Source of the DNA: Paludibacteraceae bacterium
GTDB lineage: Bacteria; Bacteroidota; Bacteroidia; Bacteroidales; Paludibacteraceae
DNA length: 36,810 nt
Assembly: GCA_016292775.1 (NCBI GenBank)
Contig: JAEDFN010000014.1
Coordinates: 1 to 36,810 of the forward strand
Direction of reading: 5' to 3'
Program-made: the position numbers and the translations under genes
Notes under the pieces: model-generated
The model's database searches: none
What the model saw: the letters and a program-made list of their open reading frames with translations, nothing else
What the model was told of the DNA's origin: nothing
Shown: piece after piece, positions 8,607-17,592 of the stretch
Layout of the letters: each line of letters begins with the position of its first letter
How positions within the stretch are numbered: position 1 is the stretch's first letter

Positions 8607-10646
8607 TTACCAGATAGAAACTCGTTTTTCAGGAGCTAAATATAATGCATTATCAGGGGTAATATTGAATGCTTCATACCATGCGCTGATATGAGGAAGA
8701 GCTCCGTTTACGCGCCATTTTCCGAGAGAATGAGGGTCTACTTTTGTACGACGAACAACCTCTTCATCACGAATATTTCCGGCCCAAACGTTAGCATAAG
8801 AGATGAAGAAACGTTGTTCAGGTGTAAATCCTTCTTTTACTTCCAATGGATTCTCTTTAGTTGCATTTTTAAATGCATGGAAGGATACTTGTAATCCACC
8901 ATGGTCTGCAATGTTTTCACCAAGAGTAAATGCACCGTTTGCAAATAGACCAGGAGCTACTTCTATTCCGTTAAAGTATTCTTCCATTACTTTAGTGCGT
9001 TGTTTAAAATTCTCTTTATCAGCGTCTGTCCACCAATTTATTAAATTACCGTCTTTATCGAATTGAGAACCTTGATCATCGAATCCGTGTGTTACCTCGT
9101 GTGCAATAACAACACCGATAGCGCCGTAATTAAATGCATCATCAGCTTCCATATCAAAGAATGGATATTGAAGGATACCGGCAGGGAAGCATATTTCATT
9201 TGTAGTTGGATTATAGTATGCATTCACTGTTTGTGGTGTCATATACCATTCATCTTTATCAACCGGGCGATTTAATTTGTCCATCATGAAATTAACTTCA
9301 AATTTAGATGCTTTTTTCACAATTGACCAATAAGAATCTTCTTTGCGAATTTCGAGCGGAGAATAATCAATCCATTTATTTGGATAACCTACTTTTACAT
9401 AGAATGTTCCAATTTTTTCTTGAGCTTTTGCTTTTGTTTCTTCGCTCATCCAATCGAGATTGTTGATGCGTTCGCTATATGCTTTAAGAAGGTTTGCAAC
9501 AAGTTTTTCCATGCGAATTTTAGCATCTTCATGGAAATATTTATCACAATAAATTTTACCTACAGCCATTCCTAAAGAACCATTTACTACGTTTACGGCT
9601 CTTTTCCAGCGTGGTGATTGTTCTTCACTACCGGACATTATTTTACCGAAGAAAGCAAAATTTTGAGCGGAAAATTCATCACTTAAATAAGATGATGCAC
9701 TATTAATTAAGTGCCATTTGATATAAGTTTTAATCTGATCGATAGGTGTATCATTGATAATTGCAATAGCCTCTTTAACGGCGCTTGGTTGTGAAATACT
9801 AATCTCTTTTACTTTAACATTCATAGTAGAGAATAGTGTGTTCCAATCAAAATCAGGATACTCTTTAAGGAGTTCTTCGTAAGTATATTTGTTATAGTTA
9901 CCTTCAGGATCGCGTAATTCCACTTGAGAGAAATGGGATTTAGCAAGGCGTGTTTCGATATTCATTACAACTTCAGCATTTTTTGCTGCTTCTTCTGTAT
10001 CGATACCTACCATTTCAAACATTTTTTGAATATGTTTTACGTATTCATTACGGATATTAGTGATAGTTTCTGTAGTATCCAAATAGTAGTCTCTTTGACC
10101 CATACCTATACCGCTTTGGTAAGTTTGTAAAAGATTTTTCTTTGCATTTTTGATGTCAGCATCAACATACATTCCAAAGAATATATCTACATTGCTCATT
10201 TCGCCCATAAAAGCAGCAATGTTAGATGCATTATTGATATTGTCGACTTTCTTTAAATCTTCAACAATAGGGCTAAAACCTTCATTATTAAGACGGACGC
10301 TATCCATAGCTACCATATAGAAATCAGCAATTTTTTGAGCATCGGAACCATAACCGAGTTCTTTTCTTTTGCTAACTACTTCATCAAAAATAGCTTGTAA
10401 TCTTTTTTGATTATCTTCAGCTAATTTATCGAAAGAACCATAACGTGAATATTCAGCAGGAATAGGATTTAATTTCATCCAACCGCCGCAAGCATATTGA
10501 TAGAAATCATTGCCCGGAATTGCAGTTGTATCCATATTTTCCATTCTAATACCTGCTGATAATTTTTGCTCTTCATTGTTAGAATTAGAGCCACATGCTG
10601 TAAGAAGTATTGCAGACAGCATAATAAAGAAATTTAATTTTTTCAT
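8607..10646 (-). CDS. pepO: M13 (neprilysin/PepO) family zinc endopeptidase, lipoprotein
   Basis: A 679-residue peptidase exported as a lipoprotein: the signal MKKLNFFIMLSAILLTAC ends in a lipobox with Cys18, followed by GSNSNN. The zinc site is intact: HEVTH at residues 516-520 (His516, Glu517 and His520), with the third ligand in GENIADHGG (Glu577) and the conserved Asp581. The N-terminal DFYQYACGGW block and the C-terminal PEKRVSIW end are family hallmarks; NAYYNPTTNEICFPAGILQ is the substrate-binding strand. M13 enzymes cleave oligopeptides on the amino side of hydrophobic residues, so a periplasmic or surface role in peptide use is likely. It starts 12 bases after the thrS stop and shares its transcript and terminator. 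Confidence 0.95.
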   Translation of the reverse strand: MKKLNFFIMLSAILLTACGSNSNNEEQKLSAGIRMENMDTTAIPGNDFYQYACGGWMKLNPIPAEYSRYGSFDKLAEDNQKRLQAIFDEVVSKRKELGYGSDAQKIADFYMVAMDSVRLNNEGFSPIVEDLKKVDNINNASNIAAFMGEMSNVDIFFGMYVDADIKNAKKNLLQTYQSGIGMGQRDYYLDTTETITNIRNEYVKHIQKMFEMVGIDTEEAAKNAEVVMNIETRLAKSHFSQVELRDPEGNYNKYTYEELLKEYPDFDWNTLFSTMNVKVKEISISQPSAVKEAIAIINDTPIDQIKTYIKWHLINSASSYLSDEFSAQNFAFFGKIMSGSEEQSPRWKRAVNVVNGSLGMAVGKIYCDKYFHEDAKIRMEKLVANLLKAYSERINNLDWMSEETKAKAQEKIGTFYVKVGYPNKWIDYSPLEIRKEDSYWSIVKKASKFEVNFMMDKLNRPVDKDEWYMTPQTVNAYYNPTTNEICFPAGILQYPFFDMEADDAFNYGAIGVVIAHEVTHGFDDQGSQFDKDGNLINWWTDADKENFKQRTKVMEEYFNGIEVAPGLFANGAFTLGENIADHGGLQVSFHAFKNATKENPLEVKEGFTPEQRFFISYANVWAGNIRDEEVVRRTKVDPHSLGKWRVNGALPHISAWYEAFNITPDNALYLAPEKRVSIW

Positions 10647-10658
10647 ATTAATAAACTA

Positions 10659-12602
10659 TTAAAAATCACTCATCATAGATTTAATAATGTCGTTTACCAT
10701 ATCTGCGAATTCTTTTGGAGTTTGCTCTCCTACTACCCCTTCGCCTTGTTTGCGTACGGAAACTATATTATTATTCATTTCATTTTCGCCGACGATAAGA
10801 AGATAAGGAATACGTTTTAATTCATTATCACGGATTTTTCTACCGATTTTTTCATTTCTATCGTCAACGAAAGCACGGATATCGTATTGAGATAATTCGT
10901 CAGCTACTTTTTGTGCATAGTCGTTAAATTTCTCGGAAATAGGTAAAATAACGGCTTGATCTGGAGTTAACCAAAGAGGGAATTTACCGCCGGTATGCTC
11001 AATAAGTACGGCAACAAATCTTTCCATAGATCCAAAAGGAGCACGGTGAATCATTACAGGACGGTGTTTTAGATTGTCAGCACCGGTATATTCCAAGTTA
11101 AATCTTTCAGGAAGGTTATAATCAACTTGGATAGTACCTAATTGCCAACGACGACCGATTGCATCTTTAACCATAAAGTCGAGTTTAGGACCATAGAAAG
11201 CAGCTTCTCCCAATTCAACTTTTGCTTTAAGGCCTTTATATTCACAAGCTTCGATAATAGCAGATTCTGCTTTTTCCCATACTTCGTCAGAACCGATATA
11301 TTTTTCTTTATTGTTAGGGTCACGTAATGAAATCTGAGCTTCAAAATTATCAAAATTCAAAGCCTTAAAGATAATGAAAATAATATCCATTACTTTCATA
11401 AACTCCTCTTTAAGTTGGTCCGGACGACAGAAAATATGAGCATCATCTTGTGTAAAAGAGCGAACACGCGTCAATCCATGAAGTTCACCGCTTTGCTCAT
11501 ATCTATATACAGTACCGAATTCGGCATATCTCAAAGGGAGGTCTTTATAAGAGTGAGGAGAAACTTTATATATTTCACAGTGATGAGGACAGTTCATCGG
11601 TTTTAATAAATACTCTTCACCCTCTTCAGGAGTATGTATAGGTTGGAACGAATCTTTTCCATATTTTGCATAGTGACCGGAAGTAACCCACAACTCTTTT
11701 TGACCGATATGAGGGGTCATAACTTGTTGGTAACCAAATCTTTTTTGAATTCTTTTTAAGAATTCTTCCAAGCGTAAACGTAGTGCAGTACCTTTTGGTA
11801 ACCAAAGAGGTAAACCTTTACCTACTGCGTCGGAGAATGCGAACAACTCTAATTCTTTACCGATTTTTCTATGGTCGCGTTTTTTTGCCTCTTCCAATAA
11901 AACTAAATACTCATCGAGCATTTTCTTTTTTGGGAAAGAGATACCATAAATACGCGTCATTTGAGGGCGTTTTTCATCACCTCTCCAGTATGCACCGGCA
12001 ACGCTGATAAGTTTTATAGCTTTGATATCTGCCGTATTGATAAGGTGAGGTCCACGACATAAGTCTGTAAAATTACCTTGAGTATATGTGGTGATAGTTC
12101 CATCCTCAAGGTCGTTAATTAATTCACATTTAAACGTTTCGCCTTTGTCTGCGAACATTTTAAGAGCATCGGCTTTAGAAATTTCTTGTCTTACAACATT
12201 CTCTTTGCGAGAAACTAATTCAGCCATTTTTTTCTCAATAGTCGGAAGATCCGATTCTTTAATGACTACACCTTGAGCCGGCATTACATCATAGTAGAAA
12301 CCGGATTCGATAGCAGGACCGATACCGAATTGAATACCCGGATAGAGTTCTTGTAAAGCCTCTGCCAATAAGTGCGCTGAGGTGTGCCAAAAAGCGTGTT
12401 TTGCTTGTTCGTCGTCCCATTTATGAAGCTTTATTTTACAATCAGCGGTAATAGGACGGTTAATTTCAATGATTTCGTCATTGATACTAGCGGCAAGTAT
12501 ATCATTTGCCAATCTTGGTGAAATAGATTCTGCTATTTGGTAAGCAGTAGAACCTTTTGAATACTCTCTTACAGAGCCGTCAGGAAATGTTACTTTTATC
12601 AT
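10659..12602 (-). CDS. thrS: Threonyl-tRNA synthetase
   Basis: A 647-residue class II synthetase that charges tRNA-Thr. Order of domains: TGS (1-62, starting MIKVTFPDGSVREYSKGSTA), the SAD/editing domain (HTSAHLLAEALQELYPG), the catalytic core, and an HGTP anticodon-binding domain at the end (ISEKFNDYAQKVADEL). The zinc ligands are visible as Cys338 (MNCPHHC) and His389 (QDDAH), with the third in IHRAPFGSMERF near 515; each is four residues on from its E. coli counterpart. The reading frame extends 14 codons upstream, but the ATG at 12602 gives the normal N-terminus and lies downstream of the promoter at 12699-12706. Many Bacteroidota have infC directly after thrS; here an M13 peptidase follows instead. 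Confidence 0.97.
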   Translation of the reverse strand: MIKVTFPDGSVREYSKGSTAYQIAESISPRLANDILAASINDEIIEINRPITADCKIKLHKWDDEQAKHAFWHTSAHLLAEALQELYPGIQFGIGPAIESGFYYDVMPAQGVVIKESDLPTIEKKMAELVSRKENVVRQEISKADALKMFADKGETFKCELINDLEDGTITTYTQGNFTDLCRGPHLINTADIKAIKLISVAGAYWRGDEKRPQMTRIYGISFPKKKMLDEYLVLLEEAKKRDHRKIGKELELFAFSDAVGKGLPLWLPKGTALRLRLEEFLKRIQKRFGYQQVMTPHIGQKELWVTSGHYAKYGKDSFQPIHTPEEGEEYLLKPMNCPHHCEIYKVSPHSYKDLPLRYAEFGTVYRYEQSGELHGLTRVRSFTQDDAHIFCRPDQLKEEFMKVMDIIFIIFKALNFDNFEAQISLRDPNNKEKYIGSDEVWEKAESAIIEACEYKGLKAKVELGEAAFYGPKLDFMVKDAIGRRWQLGTIQVDYNLPERFNLEYTGADNLKHRPVMIHRAPFGSMERFVAVLIEHTGGKFPLWLTPDQAVILPISEKFNDYAQKVADELSQYDIRAFVDDRNEKIGRKIRDNELKRIPYLLIVGENEMNNNIVSVRKQGEGVVGEQTPKEFADMVNDIIKSMMSDF

Positions 12603-12698
12603 ATATTTATTATTTGTGTTAAAGGATAATTCCAACCATTTCATACAAGCGAAATGATTTACAAAAAACTATCCCACAATAGATTTTTTTTCGGCGTG

Positions 12699-12706
12699 CA
12701 AAGTTA
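12699..12706 (-). promoter_or_regulatory. -7 box of thrS
   Basis: The minus strand reads TAACTTTG, matching TAnnTTTG, followed by GCA as often seen at these promoters. It leaves a leader of about 90 bases before the thrS ATG. I see no clear -33 TTG. The leader has no obvious T-box, as expected outside Gram-positives. Confidence 0.65.
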
Positions 12707-12755
12707 CGATTTATTTCGGTAATAAGGTGCTAAATAATATTAATAAAACATTAAT

Positions 12756-13550
12756 TTATTTAGATACTACACCGGCAATATGAGGGTATGGATTATAATT
12801 TATTAATTGAAAATCTTCGTATTTAAAATCAAAAATATATTTTACTTTATCGTTAATAACCATTTGCGGTAAATCGCGAGGAGTGCGTTGAAGTTGAAGT
12901 TTAACTTGTTCTATATGATTATTATAAATATGTGCATCACCCAAAGTATGGATAAATTTACCCGGTTTAAGGTTTGTTACCTGAGCTACCATCATCAACA
13001 ATAGAGCATAGGAAGCGATATTGAACGGAACACCTAAAAATGAATCCGCACTACGCTGATAAAGTTGTAGTGACAATTCACCATTAGCCACATAGAATTG
13101 AAAAAAAGCATGGCACGGAGGTAAATTCATATTATTTAAATCAGCTACATTCCAAGAACTTACAATTAACCTTCTGGAATCCGGATTTTTTTTAATCTGT
13201 TCTATGACATCAGAAATTTGGTCGATACTGCCCCCATTATAATCAGGCCAAGAACGCCATTGATAGCCGTAAATGTGTCCTAAATCTCCATTTTCATCAG
13301 CCCATTCATTCCAAATTCTAACGCCATTATCTTGAAGATATTTGACGTTAGTATCACCATTTAAGAACCATAGTAATTCGTAAATAATCGATTTTAGGTG
13401 AAGCTTTTTGGTTGTTAATAAAGGAAATCCATTATTTAGGTCAAAAACCATTTGATGGCCGAAAATACTGATTGTTCCGGTACCTGTTCTATCTTCTTTA
13501 TGTACCCCTTCATTTAGAATTCTATATAATAAATCGTGATATTGCTTCAT
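12756..13550 (-). CDS. thyA: Thymidylate synthase
   Basis: Converts dUMP to dTMP with methylenetetrahydrofolate as methyl donor and reductant. It has 264 residues, exactly the length of E. coli ThyA, and the nucleophile falls at the same number: LPPCHAFFQ with Cys146. Other signatures are EDRTGTGTISIFG (phosphate-binding Arg near 21), SRRLIVSSWN, the folate/dUMP strand QLYQRSADSFLGVPFNIASY, and HTLGDAHIYNNH. I use the ATG at 13550; a TTG two codons earlier would overlap the stop of the upstream gene. It is the distal gene of a three-gene unit with the PorE-like lipoprotein and a phosphoesterase. folA, its common neighbour, is not in the window. No good terminator follows, only AT-rich sequence. 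Confidence 0.97.
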   Translation of the reverse strand: MKQYHDLLYRILNEGVHKEDRTGTGTISIFGHQMVFDLNNGFPLLTTKKLHLKSIIYELLWFLNGDTNVKYLQDNGVRIWNEWADENGDLGHIYGYQWRSWPDYNGGSIDQISDVIEQIKKNPDSRRLIVSSWNVADLNNMNLPPCHAFFQFYVANGELSLQLYQRSADSFLGVPFNIASYALLLMMVAQVTNLKPGKFIHTLGDAHIYNNHIEQVKLQLQRTPRDLPQMVINDKVKYIFDFKYEDFQLINYNPYPHIAGVVSK

Positions 13551-13552
13551 AA

Positions 13553-15529
13553 TCAATATAGTTTATATGTAGTTTTAATAACTTTAAATTCAGTACGTCT
13601 ATTTATTTGGTTACAAATTTCTTGTTGCTCATCGGTTAGATTAACAATAAATTCCGGAGAGAGTACATCACCTTCTTTTAGGAATTTGTATTTTTTTGCT
13701 AATTCAGCAGAAACAACAACAGGTTGTGATTTTCCGTATCCTTTTGGTTGAAGTCTCTCTTTATCAATACCTGCTTTTATTAAATAATTGACAACCGATT
13801 GAGCTCTTTTTTGCGATAATTCCAAATTAGTTCTTTCATTACCTACCATATCTGTATGTGCAGATAACTCAATGACTATATTTGGGTTATCATTAAGAAT
13901 CTTAACTAAAGCATTAAGTCCCGCTTCTGAATTTTCCGTAAGAGTCCATTTTCCAAATTCATAGAAAATATTATCCATCTTCACCGGTTTGGATATGGAA
14001 GAAAGCATAAAATCGTTCTTAAAAATCTTACTGTCGTTAAGGTCGAAAGTATTCAGAATATGTGATGCGTTAAGATATCCTTTATGAGACGCCATCATTA
14101 CGTATTTCGTATTGAGATTTAAGTTTATCCTATATGAACCATCTTTTTTAGTGCGTACTTTAACAATATCACCATTATCACCGACAAGGCGAATTATTGT
14201 TTCTCCAAGTAAGTTACCATCTTGATCAACAGCGTGACCTTCAATGGCATATACAAACGGAGGATATTCAAATTTGTATAGTTTATCAATAAATTTTTTC
14301 TGATTTCTATTAGAAGAGAAATAACCGAAATCATTGTTACGACTAAAAGTAATACCAAAGTCATCATTAGGAGAATTAATAGGTGCCATCATATTAGTAA
14401 CGGTCCAATTTCCGGTAGAATCTTTTTCTGCCATATAAATATCAAGACCGCCGAGCCCGGTATGTCCATTTGAAGAGAAGAATAATACCCCATCATGCCT
14501 GATGTATGGAAACATCTCATTACCGGATGTATTTATTTGAGAACCAAGATTTTGAGGAATACCCCATTTACCTTCTGCAAAAGTAGAAACATAAATATCT
14601 TTTTGTCCGTATCCGTCTTGCGCATCACTTACAAAATATAGTTGCGATCCATCAAAAGAGATAGAAGGATGTGCGCAAGAAATAGAGCTATCAGGAAAAA
14701 GAGTAATTAATACCGGTTCGCTCCATTCACCGCCTGATCGTTCGGATTTCCAAATTTGAGCTGCCTCAAAATCATCTTCACAGCGAGTAAAATACATAGT
14801 TTTACCATCGGAAGTAAGAGAAATTGCACCCTCATCTGCGGTAGTATTAACACTTCCTTCTATAGGCGATACGTCATCCCATTTGCCTGATTTATTTTGT
14901 TTTGAAAAGTATATGTTATTATTTTGAACTCCGGTAATTGGATTTATTGAACGGATATTTTTTGTAGGTCTATTAGAAGAAAACATGATTGAATTCGACT
15001 CCTCGCCTATTAAAATCGGACAGAAATTCGAACCTTTTTTGCTATTAAATTCTTTTGCTTCCGATACTTTATACCTGTTAGGGTTTCGCAATTGTATTTG
15101 GGCTTTTTTTGCCGAATATAGTCCGCATTGGGCTTCATAATCATTTGGATATGACTTTAAATACGTCTCGAAATGCTTTTGCGATTCTTTATATTTCTGA
15201 GTAACTAACAGGCTCTTCGCAATATTGAGGTACATTATTGAATCAGGATACTTATATCTGATAGCGGAATTATACGCTCTAATAGCTCTTGGATGATTAT
15301 TTAAATTACGATAGCACTCCCCCATTTTAAAATTAACGGAGGCTTTTAATTTTTTCTGCTTTTTAGAAGATAATTTATTTTGCAGCTTTTTATATTTTTC
15401 ACTTGCAGCATAATATTCCCCATTTTCATATAATTTATCTGCTTTTTTTAAACGCGCAGCAGTACTGCATCCTACTAATGCCAGTAAGATTAAACATAAA
15501 AAAAGAATATATGAAGAATATTTTTTCAT
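13553..15529 (-). CDS. porE: PorE-like outer-membrane-associated lipoprotein (TPR, PD40 propeller, CRD, OmpA)
   Basis: A 658-residue lipoprotein (MKKYSSYILFLCLILLALVGC, lipobox Cys21). Domains in order: TPR-like helices with repeated YxxAxxxYxxL patterns (about 25-150); a five-bladed PD40/WD40 propeller (about 170-420) with repeats such as SSNRPTKN, TSDGKTMYFTR, SFDGSQLYFVSD, RHDGVLFFSSNGHTGLGGLD and NDFGYFSSNRN; a carboxypeptidase-like regulatory fold (about 430-500, GHAVDQDGNLLGETIIRLVG); and a C-terminal OmpA domain with the peptidoglycan-binding motif ELSAHTDMVGNERTNLELSQ then KRAQSV. This is the architecture of PorE of the type IX secretion system, proposed to anchor the secretion core to peptidoglycan. 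Other TPR-PD40-OmpA proteins exist in Bacteroidota, so assignment to PorE itself is inference. It starts 11 bases after the phosphoesterase. Confidence 0.8.
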   Translation of the reverse strand: MKKYSSYILFLCLILLALVGCSTAARLKKADKLYENGEYYAASEKYKKLQNKLSSKKQKKLKASVNFKMGECYRNLNNHPRAIRAYNSAIRYKYPDSIMYLNIAKSLLVTQKYKESQKHFETYLKSYPNDYEAQCGLYSAKKAQIQLRNPNRYKVSEAKEFNSKKGSNFCPILIGEESNSIMFSSNRPTKNIRSINPITGVQNNNIYFSKQNKSGKWDDVSPIEGSVNTTADEGAISLTSDGKTMYFTRCEDDFEAAQIWKSERSGGEWSEPVLITLFPDSSISCAHPSISFDGSQLYFVSDAQDGYGQKDIYVSTFAEGKWGIPQNLGSQINTSGNEMFPYIRHDGVLFFSSNGHTGLGGLDIYMAEKDSTGNWTVTNMMAPINSPNDDFGITFSRNNDFGYFSSNRNQKKFIDKLYKFEYPPFVYAIEGHAVDQDGNLLGETIIRLVGDNGDIVKVRTKKDGSYRINLNLNTKYVMMASHKGYLNASHILNTFDLNDSKIFKNDFMLSSISKPVKMDNIFYEFGKWTLTENSEAGLNALVKILNDNPNIVIELSAHTDMVGNERTNLELSQKRAQSVVNYLIKAGIDKERLQPKGYGKSQPVVVSAELAKKYKFLKEGDVLSPEFIVNLTDEQQEICNQINRRTEFKVIKTTYKLY

Positions 15530-15540
15530 AAGAGTGATTG

Positions 15541-17460
15541 TTATTTTTCTGATATAATTGCGATGTAACCTTCTGTTGTTGTTATAGCCCATTTATTATC
15601 AGAAACGGGAATAATAGTATTTATTATTGAATTACTGAATTTATGTTTCCAAATTATATTACCGGATTTAGGATTAAGAGCGACAATTAATCCGTTTTTT
15701 GTAGTTAATAGTAAATGATTTCCATCATCTATCAACATCGAAGAATTATGGTCATACCCATATTCTGCATTAATTTTCCATACGACATCAGGATGCGAAG
15801 AGGTTGTAGAAATAGCAACAACGCTGTCATTCATGCATTTTGCATATACAAGTTGCTTATCTTTAGAAATTCCTATCGACTCCCTAACTGTATGATTTTT
15901 AGTTCTCCAAACGGTTTTACCTGAGTTGATGTCAATAGCGGTAAAGAATCTATCTGGAGCAACTATAAATACTTTTTCATTTGCAACAACGGGCCATACG
16001 GCAGCAGGTGAATAATGAGGTCTTTCATTTCCGTTATTCCATTTCCACAATAAATTACCGTTTGTTTTATCAAGGCAATATAAATAGCTATCCCAAGCTC
16101 CGAAAATAATTTTATTGTCTACAATAACGGGGCGTGATTCTTGATAATTATTTAATCCGTTGAATGACCAGATTAAATCTCCGGTTTCAATATTAATGGC
16201 TCTAAAGTATCTATCACTACTTCCGATATATACGATATTATTATCTACAATAGGTGAACCTAACACGGCATTATTAGTTTTAAATTTCCATATTAGTTTG
16301 CCGGTATTTTTATTAAGGCAGTAAATATAAAAGTCGCAAGAGCCGAAAACTATATAATCGTTATAAATAATAGGCGTTGAAGCAATTCGGTTTAAAGTGT
16401 TATACGACCATATTTTTTTACCTTTATTTAGTGATAAACAATGCATTACCCCAAAATCGTCACCAAAATAAATATTATTTTCATCTACTGCGGGAGATCC
16501 GTAAATACCTACTTTATTATTAACGACCCACTCTTCCTTAATATTTTTATATACATTGTTTATGGAGAAATCCGGGCGTTGATTGGATTTTGTATTACCC
16601 TCTAAATATATTTTTTGTTCTATTGCTAATTTAGCCCATTCACGTTGTGGCAAACCGATAATTTTTTCATTAACAGAAATAGAATCTTTAAAAACATCAT
16701 ATATAGTATACCCACCGATAGAATCATTAGCTCTTAGTGTAGAACGACAAAGTATTCCCGGTATTTCGTCGTAATTATTTAAAAGATTTCTGTGATAATG
16801 ACCACCTAAGAAGGCTTGAATATTATATTTTCGCACTGCATCGGTTAAGTTATACCAATTATCAACGTCACCACCTTTTAAAGGGTAATGAGTAACTAAG
16901 AAAACAGGAGTTTTTTTCCCTATGTTTTTTAATTGACGTTCAACCCATTGAATATCTTGTGGAGCAATGTGACCATCACCCATTTTAATAATAGGACCGG
17001 AATTAAAACCGAGGAAAACAAAACCATTAAATTGCAGTCTGAATTTATCATCACCAAATATGCGAATAAAATCGGTAGCTCCGGATTCGCTCCATTTTGT
17101 ATCATGATTACCGGGGATGATAAAGTATGGGCAGTTTAGTTTATCCAACTCTTTTTTTGCAAGATTAAGTGATTTATAATCACCAGTTTCGGCAATATCA
17201 CCGCTGACAATAACAAATGCGATATGCCCTTGTTTGTTTATATCATTAACGGCATTCGCTAAATCTTCGGTATTCTGAGAATGTGTAATTGATATATGAA
17301 TATCTGTAAGTTGTGCAAAAGAAAAAGTTACGTTAGAAGATATCGGAGATTTATAATAATCAGCAATAGAGTTATCTTGCTGTTGACAATAAACTGAAAT
17401 TGAAGACAACAGCAAGAATATTAATATAAATATTTTATTTATTTTGTTGATATACCGCAT
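15541..17460 (-). CDS. Secreted metallophosphoesterase fused to a PQQ-type beta-propeller
   Basis: A 639-residue exported protein with a signal peptide (residues 1-25, ending VYCQQQ). Residues about 45-260 are a calcineurin-like phosphoesterase with all metal-binding motifs: LTDIHIS, VSGDIAETGD, PGNHDTKW, VTHYPLKGGD and LGGHYHRN. From about 300 to the end come repeated PQQ-propeller units of the BamB type, each about 40-45 residues (IWSYNTLNRIASTPIIYNDY, LIWKFKTNNAVLGSPIVDNN, LIWSFNGLNNYQESRPVIVD, LLWKWNNGN, VWRTKNHT, IIWKHKFSNS). The phosphoesterase could act on phosphoesters or pyrophosphates; the propeller probably holds a partner or substrate. It heads the transcript with the PorE-like lipoprotein, so a shared envelope role is possible. 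The substrate is unknown. Confidence 0.88.
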   Translation of the reverse strand: MRYINKINKIFILIFLLLSSISVYCQQQDNSIADYYKSPISSNVTFSFAQLTDIHISITHSQNTEDLANAVNDINKQGHIAFVIVSGDIAETGDYKSLNLAKKELDKLNCPYFIIPGNHDTKWSESGATDFIRIFGDDKFRLQFNGFVFLGFNSGPIIKMGDGHIAPQDIQWVERQLKNIGKKTPVFLVTHYPLKGGDVDNWYNLTDAVRKYNIQAFLGGHYHRNLLNNYDEIPGILCRSTLRANDSIGGYTIYDVFKDSISVNEKIIGLPQREWAKLAIEQKIYLEGNTKSNQRPDFSINNVYKNIKEEWVVNNKVGIYGSPAVDENNIYFGDDFGVMHCLSLNKGKKIWSYNTLNRIASTPIIYNDYIVFGSCDFYIYCLNKNTGKLIWKFKTNNAVLGSPIVDNNIVYIGSSDRYFRAINIETGDLIWSFNGLNNYQESRPVIVDNKIIFGAWDSYLYCLDKTNGNLLWKWNNGNERPHYSPAAVWPVVANEKVFIVAPDRFFTAIDINSGKTVWRTKNHTVRESIGISKDKQLVYAKCMNDSVVAISTTSSHPDVVWKINAEYGYDHNSSMLIDDGNHLLLTTKNGLIVALNPKSGNIIWKHKFSNSIINTIIPVSDNKWAITTTEGYIAIISEK

Positions 17461-17494
17461 ATTACGACTAATTTAGTAATTTATTTTATCCATG

Positions 17495-17525
17495 CAAATT
17501 TACTTAGAATTATTGATATTAACAA
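17495..17525 (-). promoter_or_regulatory. Promoter of the phosphoesterase-PorE-thyA unit
   Basis: On the minus strand TTG (17523-17525) is followed after 20 bases by TAAATTTG (17495-17502), matching the Bacteroidota consensus. The predicted start leaves a leader of about 28 bases before the ATG at 17460. Confidence 0.65.
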
Positions 17526-17537
17526 CACCTGTAAAAT

Positions 17538-17572
17538 AAAAAAAGGTTACATATTTCTACGTAACCTTTTTT
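17538..17572 (-). terminator. Rho-independent terminator of the etfBA-acyl-CoA dehydrogenase operon
   Basis: AAAAGGTTAC (17541-17550), loop of ten bases, GTAACCTTTT (17561-17570): a perfect 10-bp stem with T runs on both sides. It follows the dehydrogenase stop by about 20 bases. It lies just upstream of the promoter at 17495-17525, insulating the two same-strand units. Confidence 0.9.
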
Positions 17573-17592
17573 GTTATTATCAAATGATAATA

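Noticed and set aside
15530..15592. Upstream extension of the PorE-like protein
   Set aside because: It overlaps the preceding phosphoesterase gene and would bury the lipoprotein signal.
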